Assembly: GCA_023055505.1 (NCBI GenBank)
Contig: JALIRH010000002.1
Span: forward strand, 21,204,437-21,268,436
DNA from: Callipepla californica brunnescens
Lineage: Eukaryota; Chordata; Aves; Galliformes; Odontophoridae
Reading direction: 5' to 3'
Length of the DNA stretch: 64,000 nt
A model generated the notes under the pieces. That model ran no database searches. It was given only the letters and a program-made list of their open reading frames with translations, and had not been told where the DNA came from. How positions within the stretch are numbered: the stretch's first letter is position 1; every line of letters begins with the position of its first letter. A program made the translations under genes and the position numbers. Below are positions 10,656 through 24,400 of the stretch, one piece after another.

Positions 10656-12160
10656 TGACCCCATTTTGGTGTGAGCCAACCACTTCCCACCAAAATGAAG
10701 GCCGCCTGTTCTCTGCAGGCACAGGTCCCAGCAGCCTCCTGCTGCTGCTAACAAGTGGCACAAAATCTGCTTTCTCCCAGGGACAGCTTGGGGAGTGTCC
10801 TTTTGCTTAGCCTGTGTATGCAGCCGGCCACACCGTGCCAACGTTTATCTATCGGGTGCTGCAGCAGGAGCTGCTGGCCAGGCAGCTGTGCTGTAACCTC
10901 AGCAATAATGCACTCGGGCTGGAAGCAAAACTACTCAAGTGCTAAGAGCAATCAGCTACTGGTGACAGCCAGGTGCTGGGAACTAGCAGAGCTGGGCCAC
11001 CACATCCCGTGATGTCTGAGGGACACTCGGGATGGGAAGGCAGGCCCTGAACCCAAATACTTCCAGCAGTGGTTTGGTGTAACGCCAGGGAGGCAGCCAT
11101 CGGGATCCAGCGATCAGTGAGAGGAGATGCAAGCACAGTGCAGGTGTGCTGGGCAGCGATGAGCAGCTCCCAGCATTGCTGCTGGGGTCGGGCAGTTGTG
11201 TCCACATCAAGTACATCTTCTGAAAAAGGAAAAGTTATTGGTAATACGCTGCACAGATGTCTTTGCAACTAAGAAAAAAAAGAAGACCATTTTGTTGGAA
11301 AACTATACGAAGACAAAACGTCTCCATCGGTCTCTTCAACGAGATGGCAACGAGATGCCTCATGGCACTTAGGGCAGGGAGGGGACGCCAGTCCCGCTGA
11401 GGGATGGAGGAGGTCAAAGCACGGGCCGGTGCCTGGGGCTCCTGGGCTCTGCACTGCTTAACGCTTGGAAAAGCAGGACCTGAGCGTGCACAGCTCGCTC
11501 CGTGTCCAGCAGGGACCAGCGGCTGGGTTACGGCTGGGTTACGCAGTGCTGCATCCTCCTGGCGGGATGCTGCCGACACGAATGGGTGACTCCTGTGCAG
11601 CCGAAGGCACTGAGAGGCTGGTGTAGCGTCAAGCACAGAGGCAGCCCCACTACAGATAGCGAGGTGGCTCTTGGCTCTGATTGGAAACAGGGAAGGAATA
11701 AACAGAAATTGAACAAGCACCTCAGAAAGCGCCAGGACACGGGCAGCTCCTGGTGCTGAAGGATCACAGTGAAACTCATCCTTAGGTTCCTTCTCTAAGC
11801 AAACATGAGCTCTCCCCCGTACCCCACTTTGAGGCCCAGGCTCTGCCGGAGCTTCGTATGGTGCAGCACAGAGCAGGAGCCTCATTCCTGCCTGTCCTTT
11901 GCCAGCCTTCTGCACGAGGGGAATGCCACAGCGGCCTTAAGTTCCCTCACCCTCACCTTACAGAACAGGCTGCTTGTAGGACCAATTCTCTTCTCTGCTA
12001 TTTTTACCATCTCTAGAAACTTTAGCTAAAATCATCTCAAGGTTTTCGTATTATAATGTAGCAAACAGCCAGCATTCATATCTTACCAAATGACACAGCA
12101 GAAGCTCCAGGAATCGGAGGCGCAGGGATTTCTTACAGAAGGGCATTCACAGAAAGAAAC
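10656..12160. other. Intergenic region between the cadherin promoter and the DPY19L4 3' end
   Basis: I see no credible exon, RNA gene or clear repeat. The open frames here lack homology signs, splice context and start context. Confidence 0.5.
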
Positions 12161-12181
12161 ACCAGAGGAGTTTTTCGGTTG

Positions 12182-12187
12182 TTTAAT
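12182..12187 (-). terminator. Candidate polyadenylation signal of DPY19L4 (ATTAAA)
   Basis: On the gene strand ATTAAA is followed within about 25-40 bases by the GT-rich segment tctggtgtttctttctgtg. I found no AATAAA on the minus strand between here and the stop codon at 15271. Use of this site would give a 3' UTR of about 3.1 kb. Confidence 0.4.
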
Positions 12188-14349
12188 AAAAGCTCGCAAG
12201 GCACATGTTTCAACTGAATTGCAACATCTACAGCAAAACAGATCAACATTTGCAAAACATTCCCCCAGCCCTCTCAGGAACTGAAACCCACAGACCTGGG
12301 TTGAAAACCGAGCTAGGGTTGTGTGCACAAATCAGACGTGGTTATGCCCCATCGCTGTCCTTCCGAGGGATATCACAAAACTTACTGTTTCCATCTTTCT
12401 CCACAGAAGGTGGAAACTAGAACAGATAAGAGTATTTTTTGCTAATCCATAACTGGATAAGAAATACGAGAATATCATTTTCTTTATATGATATGAATCT
12501 TCCACACCTTCTGGCCGGGACAAGTGATGCTTCCCCCAGCAAAAGGCTCCTTTCTCTGGTACTTAAGGCTGCTGCGCCAGTGATGCTGCTATACAATCTT
12601 CTCTAATATAAAAAGCAAGGTAAAAATCTTAAATGATTCTCCTAACGCGGAATCGATTGAAGTATCAAGAATACATCTTTATGACAAAACTAATAATAAC
12701 TATGTCACAGTTCAAATCAAGTTCGCCATGTTCGATAAATATGTAATAAAGGCCGACGTGCTATAACAGATCGTTTCCTTAGATGTACGGTTGGCCTCAT
12801 CTGTGTTTTTCTTGCTCTACATGTAGGTATTCAAACTATGCTCCGTGTGGTCACACACACACATAGTGTCGCAGTAAAACACAACAGGCAGTCCAGGATA
12901 ACTGAACGCTGCACCCTGGTGTGGCATTATAAGGCAAGAAGCCATAAGCGGAGTGGCTTCATCCACACAAGTGCAATTGTACCCCTGAAATGCGGTACCT
13001 GGAACGCCTTATTGCTGCTATGAAATGGAGTTCATGAACAATCAGCTTCAGGAGGGCAGATCACTGATACGTAGGCGTGTAATTCCAGATAGTGATTCAA
13101 ATTTTAGCTGTGTATGGAACTCTACACTTAGTTCCTATTATGAACTCTATAGCACACACAAAGCTCCTGTGTGCCTGCCATCACCCTAGTCAGTACACAA
13201 GCTTCTCTTGATCTTGTAATTGCAAAGTCTGAAACCGTAACAGTGCAGTAAAACATTCACACTTGTGCATAAGCAAATCAACAGGCTGCATTTGGCCAGA
13301 GAGACATGCACGCTATCCTCAGCACAAGGACTGTATCCCTAGGAAGGATATTTACTTCTAACTTGTAACTCAGTTACACTGACAAACGTTTCTCCCAATG
13401 ATTGCATTGGATATTTTCAATGGATTTATCTGAGCACTGGTTTAAAAAAAAAATTCTTGGTCTAAACTCACAGACCTAAAAAATACAACCATATTTAAAA
13501 AAAATAAAAAATAAAAACAGATTACAGACATGTTGACATTTACAACAGTAAAACCTATTTTATATCAGTCCAATAGTGACAATAGATGTTTAGAAACCTC
13601 AGCAGTATCTCTTTGTGTAAAGTAAACAACGTATCTGCATCCAGCAGATAGGGAATCATGCACATACATCAACATGTTGCAGTCCCTAACAATTTCAGGG
13701 TCAGTACCTCTCAATTCACGTTTTCATCAGCAAATGCAGTAGGGATAGTTTTGCAGCCTTCATTTGCAGAATGGTTTACAGATTGCTCAGTTGAAGCTTT
13801 ATCCTATTAAGCCAGATGTTTCTTTAAAGACATCTGGACTCCAAAGAATCATTCCCACATGCCTGACAGCCTGCTCTCTGGGCCAGGTCTGTAAGTGCAT
13901 GCGACTCCTGGTGGTGAGGAACCCCTCCCAGAACTTAAGCCCTGGCTTTCTGCCCAGCTGCACCTACATAAGCAAAGTTACCATCGCCTTTTGTGAGTTT
14001 TCCATTCACAACAGCAGGATTAGCCCCAGAGCTGGAACTGAAGCATCATTCATTCTCTTGGAAGTACGTCAGCTAGCAACAAAACAGGATGAACAGCAAA
14101 TTTAAGAAAGTCATAGAGACAAATGGGGTCATTATGACGAAGGCAGATTTTGGAGGGAAGCAAGACTGCAGAGTACTTTCCCACATTTCCAAAGTTCCCA
14201 GCAAAACTGCTGGGTAGATGGATGTAGAAACAGCTATGAACTACTGTGCCATTACTGATTAACGGTGGTGTTTAAAATGACAGCTATGACACCACCTTAA
14301 TCATGACACAATAGGATGAATGAAATGACTATCACCCATCCCTGGCCAT

Positions 14350-14365
14350 ACACACACACACACAC
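14350..14365. repeat. Short (CA)n microsatellite
   Basis: About eight CA units occur inside the presumed DPY19L4 3' UTR. Confidence 0.8.
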
Positions 14366-15226
14366 CAGCTCACACATAGAAGTGCAGCAGTCTCAGTAGC
14401 AAACCCAGCTGTCCCACTACACTTGTTTGAAGCACAGCACAGTGTTGTATACTGGCCCATTCTGATAGCTGCTAAAACACGCATACGCTCACACGCATAC
14501 ATGTGTAAGCATGGAAAAATCCTGAAGTCAAATTCTTTCCAAACTGAAAATCTGACTTTGTCAGCACCTATAGCTACGTCCAAGTCCAAGCACTTCCACC
14601 AACATGTCTCAACAATGCAGAGATCAGTGCCTTAATCTACAGAGCTGTTTAAATAAAATCTTCCCTATTGGATTTGTACAAACGCTTTACCTACACACAA
14701 GGTGTGCAAACGTGTTTGATAAACATAGCAGTGTTTATAGTGGAAAACAGGAAGAATAAAAAACCACACTAACCAAAGAAAAATATCAAAAATATGAAAC
14801 AAACCCAAACTCTTGAAGACTCAGGATACACCACTTGATTCCTTACTAGAAAATAAAAGCTACATGACTTAAATGAGGTCTTCAACACAACCTTTTCCCG
14901 AGGTCTATCCACATCAGCTCTCACGCTGACGTTAGAAATGTCTGTTAAATGAAGATTAACATGATTTATAATGGGAAGACAAACACAAGAACATGGAAGA
15001 CAGTCACACTTTCTTGTAGAGACTGTAAAATTGTCAAATGTTCCTGGCTCCTTCAAAGAAGGTATCTGTAACAGTTGGTCTATAGAGTTCAAACAGTTCC
15101 AGTTTGGTGGAAAAAGAACAAAAAACAAAAAACTGGTCAGTACTGCACCCACGTGTATCTGTAAAAATAATTCTCTTAATCAAAAGGAATTTTTCCAACT
15201 GAATTCCATCATCACAGTCAATCCTC

Positions 15227-15253
15227 AAAAAAAAAAAAAAAAAAAAAAAAAAA
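15227..15253. repeat. A27 homopolymer (T27 on the DPY19L4 strand)
   Basis: An uninterrupted run of 27 A on plus begins 17 bases downstream of the DPY19L4 stop codon in mRNA orientation. It is likely length-variable. Confidence 0.95.
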
Positions 15254-15270
15254 GAAGCTTGCATGCTTTT

Positions 15271-15435
15271 TCACGATTGGAAGGATATCACAGTGTTGAT
15301 CCTATACACAAAGTAGGATCTATTCCAGTATACTCGAGTGAAATAATTCACATATGGAGAATAGTTCATTTTGATTTCATGACAAAATCGTCCATATTTT
15401 GAATAGGCATAACTGTCGCCTTCCTCACAAACCAC
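15271..15435 (-). CDS. DPY19L4: DPY19L4 exon 19 (stop codon)
   Basis: The coding part is 165 nt and encodes residues 667-720 and [43 protein letters not shown] and the C-terminus VISFQS, which matches human exactly. Confidence 0.97.
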   Translation of the reverse strand: MVCEEGDSYAYSKYGRFCHEIKMNYSPYVNYFTRVYWNRSYFVYRINTVISFQS

Positions 15436-18400
15436 CTGTCAGGAAAGAAGAAAATGGATTAAAATCCTAAAGATAAATGACAGCAGAATGCAATTCTGTA
15501 CACTCATTCATTTCTGCGTCCTGTACATTTCACTTACACTACAGATATTTAATTCCCACACTGTATGATTCCAGCAAGGTATAAATCATATTCCCTTACA
15601 ATTTGTTTTACCATCTAAGATAGCCTTGTGAATTAATACATCACTTCCCTACTCTTTCCAATTGCAGAAGTTTGTAGGGATTTAAAAAGAAAAAAGAAAA
15701 AAAAGTGGTAAGACAAATTCATGCAGAAATATAAATAAATAAGACTTTCAATATCTCCCAAAACACAAAGATAAATTCTCTCAGTGAGATAGACGGCAAC
15801 ATAAGCAGTATATTTTCACAGCTCTACAGTTTATTGAACTGATCTTTCTACCATCTTTGGCTCAGAGTACCTACTGCAGTGCTAACCTAACCCATCAGAC
15901 TGGACCAAACAGACCTGCAGCCTCATCAGTAGCAAAGAGGCTGTACTGAACTGAGCAGCAGGCTGGACCTCATCCCTGTATGTTTCAGAAGAAGAGTTTA
16001 TCCATTGTAAAGCTTTTCATCTTTACAGCTAGTAAAGAATGGCCTTTAAGGCATGGCTTTGCTGGTTTTGTAATAACTTCTTCAGGTATTACAGACATAA
16101 ACACATATATATACTTAAATGGTATTTAATGATTGGCATGAAAGCAGCACTGCCCAATACTGATGTATTAGGAGGAATTAGGACAGGTAAGGAACAGCAT
16201 GAGGTAAGATCACGGTAAAGTAAGAAACAGACAACCCAAAACTTAACGGATCACTTTTAAGTGTTATGAATCTTCGTCTACACATCCATTACCATTAGAA
16301 AAATAGGATTAACACCATGAGAATGCTTCCTTTAAAACAAATTATTTATGCATTCACTCACTTTCGTCTTGCTGTTACTTACATGACCATTGGCAATATC
16401 CAATAGATCTTTAACTCTACATCCTCTTTCAGGTCCCACTTCATTGCAAATTGAATCTTCAATAATCAAAAAACTGGCTTTGTAAGATGTGAGTATCTTA
16501 TAAATATCCTCTGCTGACCTCTTTGAATATATCTGATAAATCTATAAATTAAGAACACATTTTAATGCATGGTAAAAATCAGTGGAAAATTAAATACCAT
16601 GAAAATGGTGGTGGGTAAAGGATGAATTATCTTTAGTAACAAGTTATATATGTATTATATATAGATGCCAAGCTATAAAACGTTTATTTTTATAATTTCC
16701 AAAGCAGGTGAGGTAATGGTGAGCTGAATGGAAAGCATTTGTCTCTGCTGGTGTAAGTTCACAATGGCCTGAAGAGTCTTCAGAAAGAATATTTGTTTTT
16801 TTCCAGCTATATAGCATTGACAATTTATTTTACATTCCTCTCCTTCATTTGCTGTATTACACCCTTTCCTCTTAATATATTTGTTTTTTTTTCCCCATTA
16901 CATTTGGGCAAAGAGGAAAGCAGTTCCTGTCAGTTGTTTTCCAAGTCAAGTATCCTGATAGAGATTTCCACTTCCCATCTGTAATCCTGAAGCGTTCAAA
17001 CAGAGTGAGAACACAGAGTGAAAAAGGCGGAGAAGCAATTTTGATTTCTTTGCTAGTCACAGACTGCATAAGTCTATATTGCTTCATGAACTCCCCTCTG
17101 GCAAAACGTGTAGAATAAAAATTACTCAGAATCCCTCAGAAATGACAGCCTACCTAAAACTCAATATTGTCACAGTGCTCACTAACAAATCTTGTTTATG
17201 GGCTTACTGGCTATGTACTTGAGTTACTTTTCTATACGGTACTTCATGCTCTTTTCTTTTTCACTTCAGTATGTGGACACTTCAGGGAAAAAAGCATTTT
17301 GAACGTGGAAGAGCAATGAAAATGAGTATGGCATGAGGAATAATTACAAGGTCATCCTCTTTGGAGTATTAATGTTCACAGTACTTCCACACATCTCAAT
17401 CAGGCACTTGAGTCTTACAAGATGGAACAGTCCATAAATCACTGGTAATATATACACATTTATGGAATTGGATACTCACATTTTCATTTCTTTTTAGAAG
17501 ATCATCATCATTATATAAAGGCAAGCTTGACACCATCCATCCAGTACAAAGCTTAATCACACCCATTAATTGTGGGCTGCCTGCAAACACAGCAGCCACA
17601 GGAGCTTGTCTTCTGCAAAAGCAACATCAACATACGTGTCTGAATGCAGGATGCATTTCTCAAAATTATACTTTTAATCTTAATCATTGTGCAAATCTTT
17701 GTAGATGCTATGGGAAGAATTGGAGTGCATGAAGATACCTAGAAAGAGGGGAACAGACACTTCAGCAGGGTCTGTTGTGATAGGACAAGGGGAAATGGAG
17801 GAGTATTTAGACTGGATAGAATGAAGAAGCACAATAAGGGTGGTGAGACACTGGCACAGGTTGCCCAGAGAGGTGGTGGATGCCCATCCCTGGAGACATT
17901 CAGGATCAGGCTCTGAGCAACCTGACCTAGCTGTAGGTGTCCCTGTTCATTGCAGGGAGCTGGACCTTTAAGAATCCCTTCCAACACAGACAATTCTATG
18001 ATTCTAGGATTTTTGGGGGTCTAGTTATAATTGGTATTAACACTCTGGTAGCATTGGTTTCCCTGCCAGGAAAAGTACAGACTTGCAGCAATGTGGAGTT
18101 TGCAAGGAAGGTCTTCTGCTGGGCTAAGAGCTGAAGGCCATCCTTCTCTCCTTGTAACTCATGAAACACCACAGAGTGGTTCTGAAATGCATCAAACTAT
18201 TCCTTTTCTGAATGGTTGCTGTCTCGTGACAAAACAAGCTTGAGAAGGAAGGTAGGTAGATGGAGAAACAGCATGGCGTTATTTTGTAAGTGGAAGACTT
18301 GTGGTTATGCTCATTTGATTTGTAAGACAATGTATTTCATCATTTATGAGTAAGTACTGTCATACAGAATAACATCTACTGTAATTATGTTTCTAGATTT

Positions 18401-21400
18401 TGATTTCATCTTTTGATTATTCATACTTCAGCGTTAGTGAAAGAAAACACCCACTGTCGCACTTTATTACAGATCTCGGGCAACTCTTCCTACAGAGAAA
18501 ATTCAAGTAAATTCACTTTATCAGGGAGAAAATCGTAAGGAAGTATACTTATAATAACGACATTCAATTAAAATTCCAATATGGATATCTAAGCATAAGC
18601 ACTAAAAAATACTTTTCATTAAAAATATGAACAGCTGCTACAAATAAGGGGAGTCAAATTGCTCTTAGCTGAGTGAATCTCAATGCAATTCACCATGATT
18701 AATTACGTACTTGAAGTGTAATATATGCAGACTAATGTAAAAGCCATTAGGTACTTGGCATTATTCCACTTGCTGCCTTCAAAAGCTGCAGCAGTGACAA
18801 ACAACAAACACTACTATTAGCAGAAAGAAGAAATTGGCTGGAATGCCATAATTACCAGCCTTGCCTTTGCTGAAGATGAACAGGTTGACAGTAAAGACTC
18901 CATAAATACAGAAAATAATATTCTTTAAAAATGCATTTAAAGGTAAGTAAGTTATTTGAACACAGGGGACCTAATTTTCACAGAGGTGCGGTTAGCAATG
19001 ACACAGTTCCAAATTGAATTGAATGAGGCCAGAATCTAGCTCTGAAACTTTCGATGAAGATAAAAATACCTGTGGAAATGGCCTGACTATAAGCTCAGCA
19101 TTTGCTATGCCCTACCCAGTCACCCAGATAAGAACCATTGCACCCTTCTGCTCAAAGGGGAAGTCTGAACCCCACGTTACACTCCATGTTTCTTGAATGA
19201 AGTCTCTCAACCTTTACATCAGATATTTGTTTCACTGGCTTCTGCACATACAAATTTCACTGTTTCTCTCTCTTGTGGCATTGCAGTCAATACGAATCCT
19301 CTAACCTACTGAAAAGTCAGCACATAAAGCGTCAGGATGTAGTGGTTGCACACCTTTCTTTGGAAATCACATCTAGTAATGATACTAAACATGAGTTGAC
19401 TTCATGTTTCAGGATCTTCTCTTGTAATCAATGACAAATTCCTGCTACTTTGAATGCAAGGAATAGCAAGCCTAAAATAATCATTTCTCTTCCCATCTCC
19501 CCCTACGTCATTTAATGGCTTGGCAAGGGAAAGCTCAGATTAATATAATATAGGTCACTATATAAGTACAGGAATATAATACAGGTAGCTATAATAATAT
19601 AGGTAGCTCCACAAAATACTGAGATACAAGTACCCTGACATAAAGAATTAAAATAAACATGCAGAAATTCATACTTACTTTATCCACGTCATAAGTTCGA
19701 CTGTATCGGGATCATAGAATTCCTGAAGTTCTGAAAGCTCAGTCATAATCCTAGGGAAAAACTGATGGAAATGTTATTTGGTTACAACTATGCCAGACTA
19801 AAGGAAAAAAGTACTTTGGCACAGCCGTAGTGGGTAAGGCATCAGGAAATGGGAGCCTGCTTTCCGCTGAGGAGATTCTACCCGTTACTGATCTGAAGTC
19901 AGACAAAATAGGGCAGCAAAAGAACAGCTGCCCCATGTTAATATGAGAGTAGCAGCACAGCAGGAGCTGTTACACACATACCTGCACCATCTCAGAAACA
20001 GAAGGAGAGAGAAAGAGGAAACACCACTGGCACCCCCAAAAAGAATCAGCTTCACTGATCACTCAGAGCCCGTAGAAAAATGTAGCTGATGATGGACTAT
20101 GCCTGACAGAGACAGAAGGCAGCCAAGCAGAAAGATGCTGAGCTGCACACTCATCTCTTTAGAGCCAGATTAACAGAGCACAAGCCTTAGGGCATCTGCA
20201 GTGCCATCATCCTATTAATCAAACTTTCCAAGCACAGGGGTGAGTTGAGAACCTAGAGAGCTCTACTCCGGAGAGTTCACTACTGCTTAAAAGCAGAGGC
20301 GGGATTTTCAAGGGATGAAGCCCTCTAGAGTCCAAATCCCTGCACTGCTATTATTAACAAATAAACTGTAAATGAATTCCTTGGCCGACTAAGTTTCCTC
20401 TATTGCAGATGACTGCATAACTTTTTTGAGCTTTTTCTTTTTTTTTGACAGGAGAATTATCTGTTACTCTGGCAGAAGAGTACAAAGAGTTGGATTAACA
20501 GATACTTTGCTTGCAGCGTAAAGACAGGCATTATAAATTTGTTAAACTACAGTAAGTGAAGATTGACTTTTATATTTCAATGCCTTGTAAAAAAAATTTC
20601 AATTCCTATCAAGTGATTCAAAATAACTCCTCTGGATCTGTCAGTACAGTAGAAAGCCATGGGATGTTTTCTATTTTTTCCCACTCGAAGAAGTTTAAAA
20701 AAAAAAATTCCAAATACTCTCCCCCTGTCCACCAGTTTGTCTGGCAAAGTGACCAGCAGGAAAGAACCAAATACTTAATTTAAACAAAGAAACATCTATA
20801 GATTTTTCTTCCCTGTACTGCAGTGAAGATCTAACTTTGTTATCATTTGACAGCTTTTGAAGCATGCTATTTGCCTATGACCTCTCACTAAATAGAAGAC
20901 AGGCACACGGCATGCTTTTCAGTATTCCAAGTGTTTATTTGGCAATATTTTCTTCGTTGAGTCAGTTCACATAGTCAAAGCTGAATATAATAGTCTTCAT
21001 TTAAATTCAAACGCTTAATTACATTAAGCCATTGTTACCAAACTGAATCATCAAATACCTCATGCTGAAAAGTTTAAATAGTTTGGTTTAAAAACAAAAT
21101 AAAATAATAATGATAAAAAAGAGCCAGCACATTTTCAGAGGATGCCAGTTTTTATTTCACCTTGACGTTATATTTGCTCAGTGTTTTGACTCACATGCTG
21201 CCTAACGACAAAACAAAACACAGAACAGTATGCTTCTTACCTCTTTCCACAAGCTGAATCCAATTATTGTGGGAACTGCCATACTCAGAATGAGAGCCTA
21301 GAAAGCAGATATCAGAAAAAATGGGTTATGGATTGTTTTCCATTCTCCAGCCCAAACTATGCTGATTCTGATTGTACAGCAGGAGGATACATCTATGCCT

Positions 21401-24400
21401 GAAACCTTAAGAGTAGTTACTGCAGGTGAATCTTCACAATTTTCTACCAGAAAAAACCTTTCTGCAAAAAAAAAAACAACAACAACAAAAAAAAAATTGC
21501 CTAGCTTAGCACTGAGTAACTGGTTTGACCCACGTTACCTTAACCACCAGTGTGAGGAATGGTTATTTGCTGCTCATATAACAGTGAATCAGTGTGCACA
21601 TGAAGTATGGACAGAAGAAAAGTAAATACCTCTCAGATACAAATACAATGAGATAATTGGAAAAACGAAAAAAAAAATAATACATGAAACAAGCATTTCA
21701 AACCTCTGTGATGCTTTCATTCAGATTGACAATAGTGACAGGCAAAAACCAGAAAATCATTCTGCAGCACACCATCATTCTAGCTGGTACCCCTTCCACT
21801 TGGCAAAAGAAGAAAATAGCTCACAGAGTACAGAAGACACTTGTTTAAGAGCATACACAAGGCATTCTCTTGGTAATAATCTGTTAACACACCTGCTGTA
21901 TGAAAAAGCAGGTCTATACAGCAGAAAGCATGCAGTATATAAAGCAGTATGTTTCATATGTATGTGAATATATTTCTACTCTTTTACTGGAAGGACACTG
22001 TCAACATTAAATGGCATTCGCACGAGTACCATATATGACTTTCTGTTTAAGTATTAAATATTTATCCTTCTAAGTATCTTGAAATTAGGGTAGAGTAACA
22101 CCCTATCCTCATTTCATTAATAAAACAAATGCAGAAAGCTGCCCAAAGCAACACTCATCACATTATGAATAAAGCTAGGGTTGGAAGTGGAGGAGTTGTT
22201 TGCGCTACAGCACAAGTTCATCTTCACTGGCAGCACTTCTCTGAAATGGCTACACCAGAAAAAATCTTACACAAAGTAACTGAAGCTACTACTTCTTAGG
22301 AAGCTGTTGTACTCTCATGGATAAATACACCTAGCCACCACATTTTAGCCCAAATTTCCTAGTGAAATGAGGCTTATGTCAAGGTTTGTCTGCATGCTTG
22401 TACTTTTTCTTGTGCACTTCTACAAAACATTTGACCTTCTTGGCCAGTCTCAACTAAATATGGCAGAGAGCTTGAGGTCTCAAAAATATATTAAAAGAAA
22501 TCAAATGTCTGAGAAAGAGAGAGAAATATTGTTCTACTCCTCATGAAGAAAAGGCTCTGCTTTATCACCAGGTACCAGAGAACATGTGAAAACATGCTAT
22601 TAAGAATGAAAGACAAGAAAAAGTAGATTATGTAAGATCTATTGCTCATAGAATTCACACATTCTTTTAGTGGGTTCTTCTTCAAGTCTAAAGTAATTGT
22701 TGGAAAAGTGATATGACAGTGAGCTGTATTTTCCAAGACATTGGCAACAGCAACTCACCAGCAGTATCGGATGCACAGCTTTCAGTCGCAGCCACTTGAA
22801 GAGTGTCATCCAAAGTTCAGGAGAGCACACCCCAAATGCAGCAAGCATGCAAACATATGGAGTCCACAGGTATTTCATTCTGAAAAATATTGCAAGAACT
22901 TGGTTGGCACTTTGCTACTTAAAAAAAAAAAAATCAGATTTTTTTTTTTTAAGCAAATCTTGATATCCAAGCAATCTGAGATCAAATTTGATGGCTTTGG
23001 AGGGCAAACCAAGCAGAGGAACAGGCACCTGATTCTTTGATGCAAGATGTAGAAGCAAGATCCCAGGTCAAAGATGGCAAAATCCTTCACAGAGTTCGGG
23101 TAGGGCGAAAGAAAAAACAAACAAGGCTAATAAAGTCACTTGGCTGCTGCCATTTTCCAGCCAAACAAGGACAAAAACCAGCTATTCAGCAAAATTGTAC
23201 ACACACTGTACTACAAGGGATTTCCTGAAGAAAGGAAAATATTTAATAAACAATTTACTATTTGCTGATTTGTCTGCCTCTTGAGGACAGACAAGTCAAG
23301 ACAGCTACTTGGCAACACAGCAGTTTGCTCACTTTAATAATTTGTGCATATCCAGATACCAGGATGATGAATGTAAATGTATAAACGTGACTGCCACTTT
23401 CCAGCTGACTTAGCTGAGAGCAAGACTGGAACAAAAAGGTTATCCAAACATAAGCTCCTGTAGCTTTTAAGAACTAGTACTTAACAATATTTTTGATAAA
23501 TGTTTCACTGTTGCTTAACATGTCACACAAAGGTACACTCAGTGCTTGTCTACATATGATAAGATGGTTAAGAAATCTTCCACACCTTGAAGAACATTCA
23601 AGAACATACACTATCCATACAAACACTACACAAGATCGCACTAGAAGACAATATTCAAAGAATGACAGAGCACTTCTACACCTAAATACCACCAGGAGGG
23701 AGATTTTCTCTAATCAATTTCTTGGATTTGGGCTGTATTTAAGCTTACAAAATGCACTGAAGAGACCAAGCATGATTCATCTATCCAATTTATAGTGAAA
23801 ATTCTCTTTGCTACCTCCCCTACCAACTAGTACCACTGTATGCCAAAGATATTTCTGAAAAGACTTTTGAGTTGTAGGTAGATTTCAAAGGGGTAAACAG
23901 CCTATCACATCCAGCTAGGAAATTGTTGCTTTCAAAAGAGAGACATCAAAACAAGACTTACCCTTCCAAACACATGGCTAGAGAACCAAGTAAAATTGTG
24001 TGAATTACATGATAAACTATTTCTGGCCTCTCTCCAATTCGACCATCCTCAAGTTTAACTGTCTCTTTCAGTGGTTCACCACTGCAGTTGGAGAAAATGA
24101 GACATCGCTTAATTCAGACATTATCTCAGGCAAAGGTGTCAATAAAAATATCTTTATGACCATTAAGTAAGCAGGACACTGAGATCATTCTGTGCCATAT
24201 CACATACTATTGTTTGCACTGCTTATTTGGTTTTTGTTCCTTGTCAGTGATGTATAGGTACCTGCTGTCCCTTGTTTGAAACTGCAACCTCTCTGGAGCA
24301 ATCACTGTGAATTAATGCAATAGGATCACCACTTATGACCATAAATTCAATTTATGGTGCTTCTGCAATAAGAGTCCACCTAATTCAAGAGCACACATAC

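Larger units (their letters stand above)
12160..15270 (-). other. DPY19L4: Probable 3' UTR of DPY19L4
   Basis: This AT-rich, CR1-free stretch directly follows the DPY19L4 stop codon and ends near the candidate ATTAAA signal. It contains a 27-base T tract on the mRNA strand and a short CA repeat. Long 3' UTRs are known for DPY19L4, but the extent here is inferred. Confidence 0.4.
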
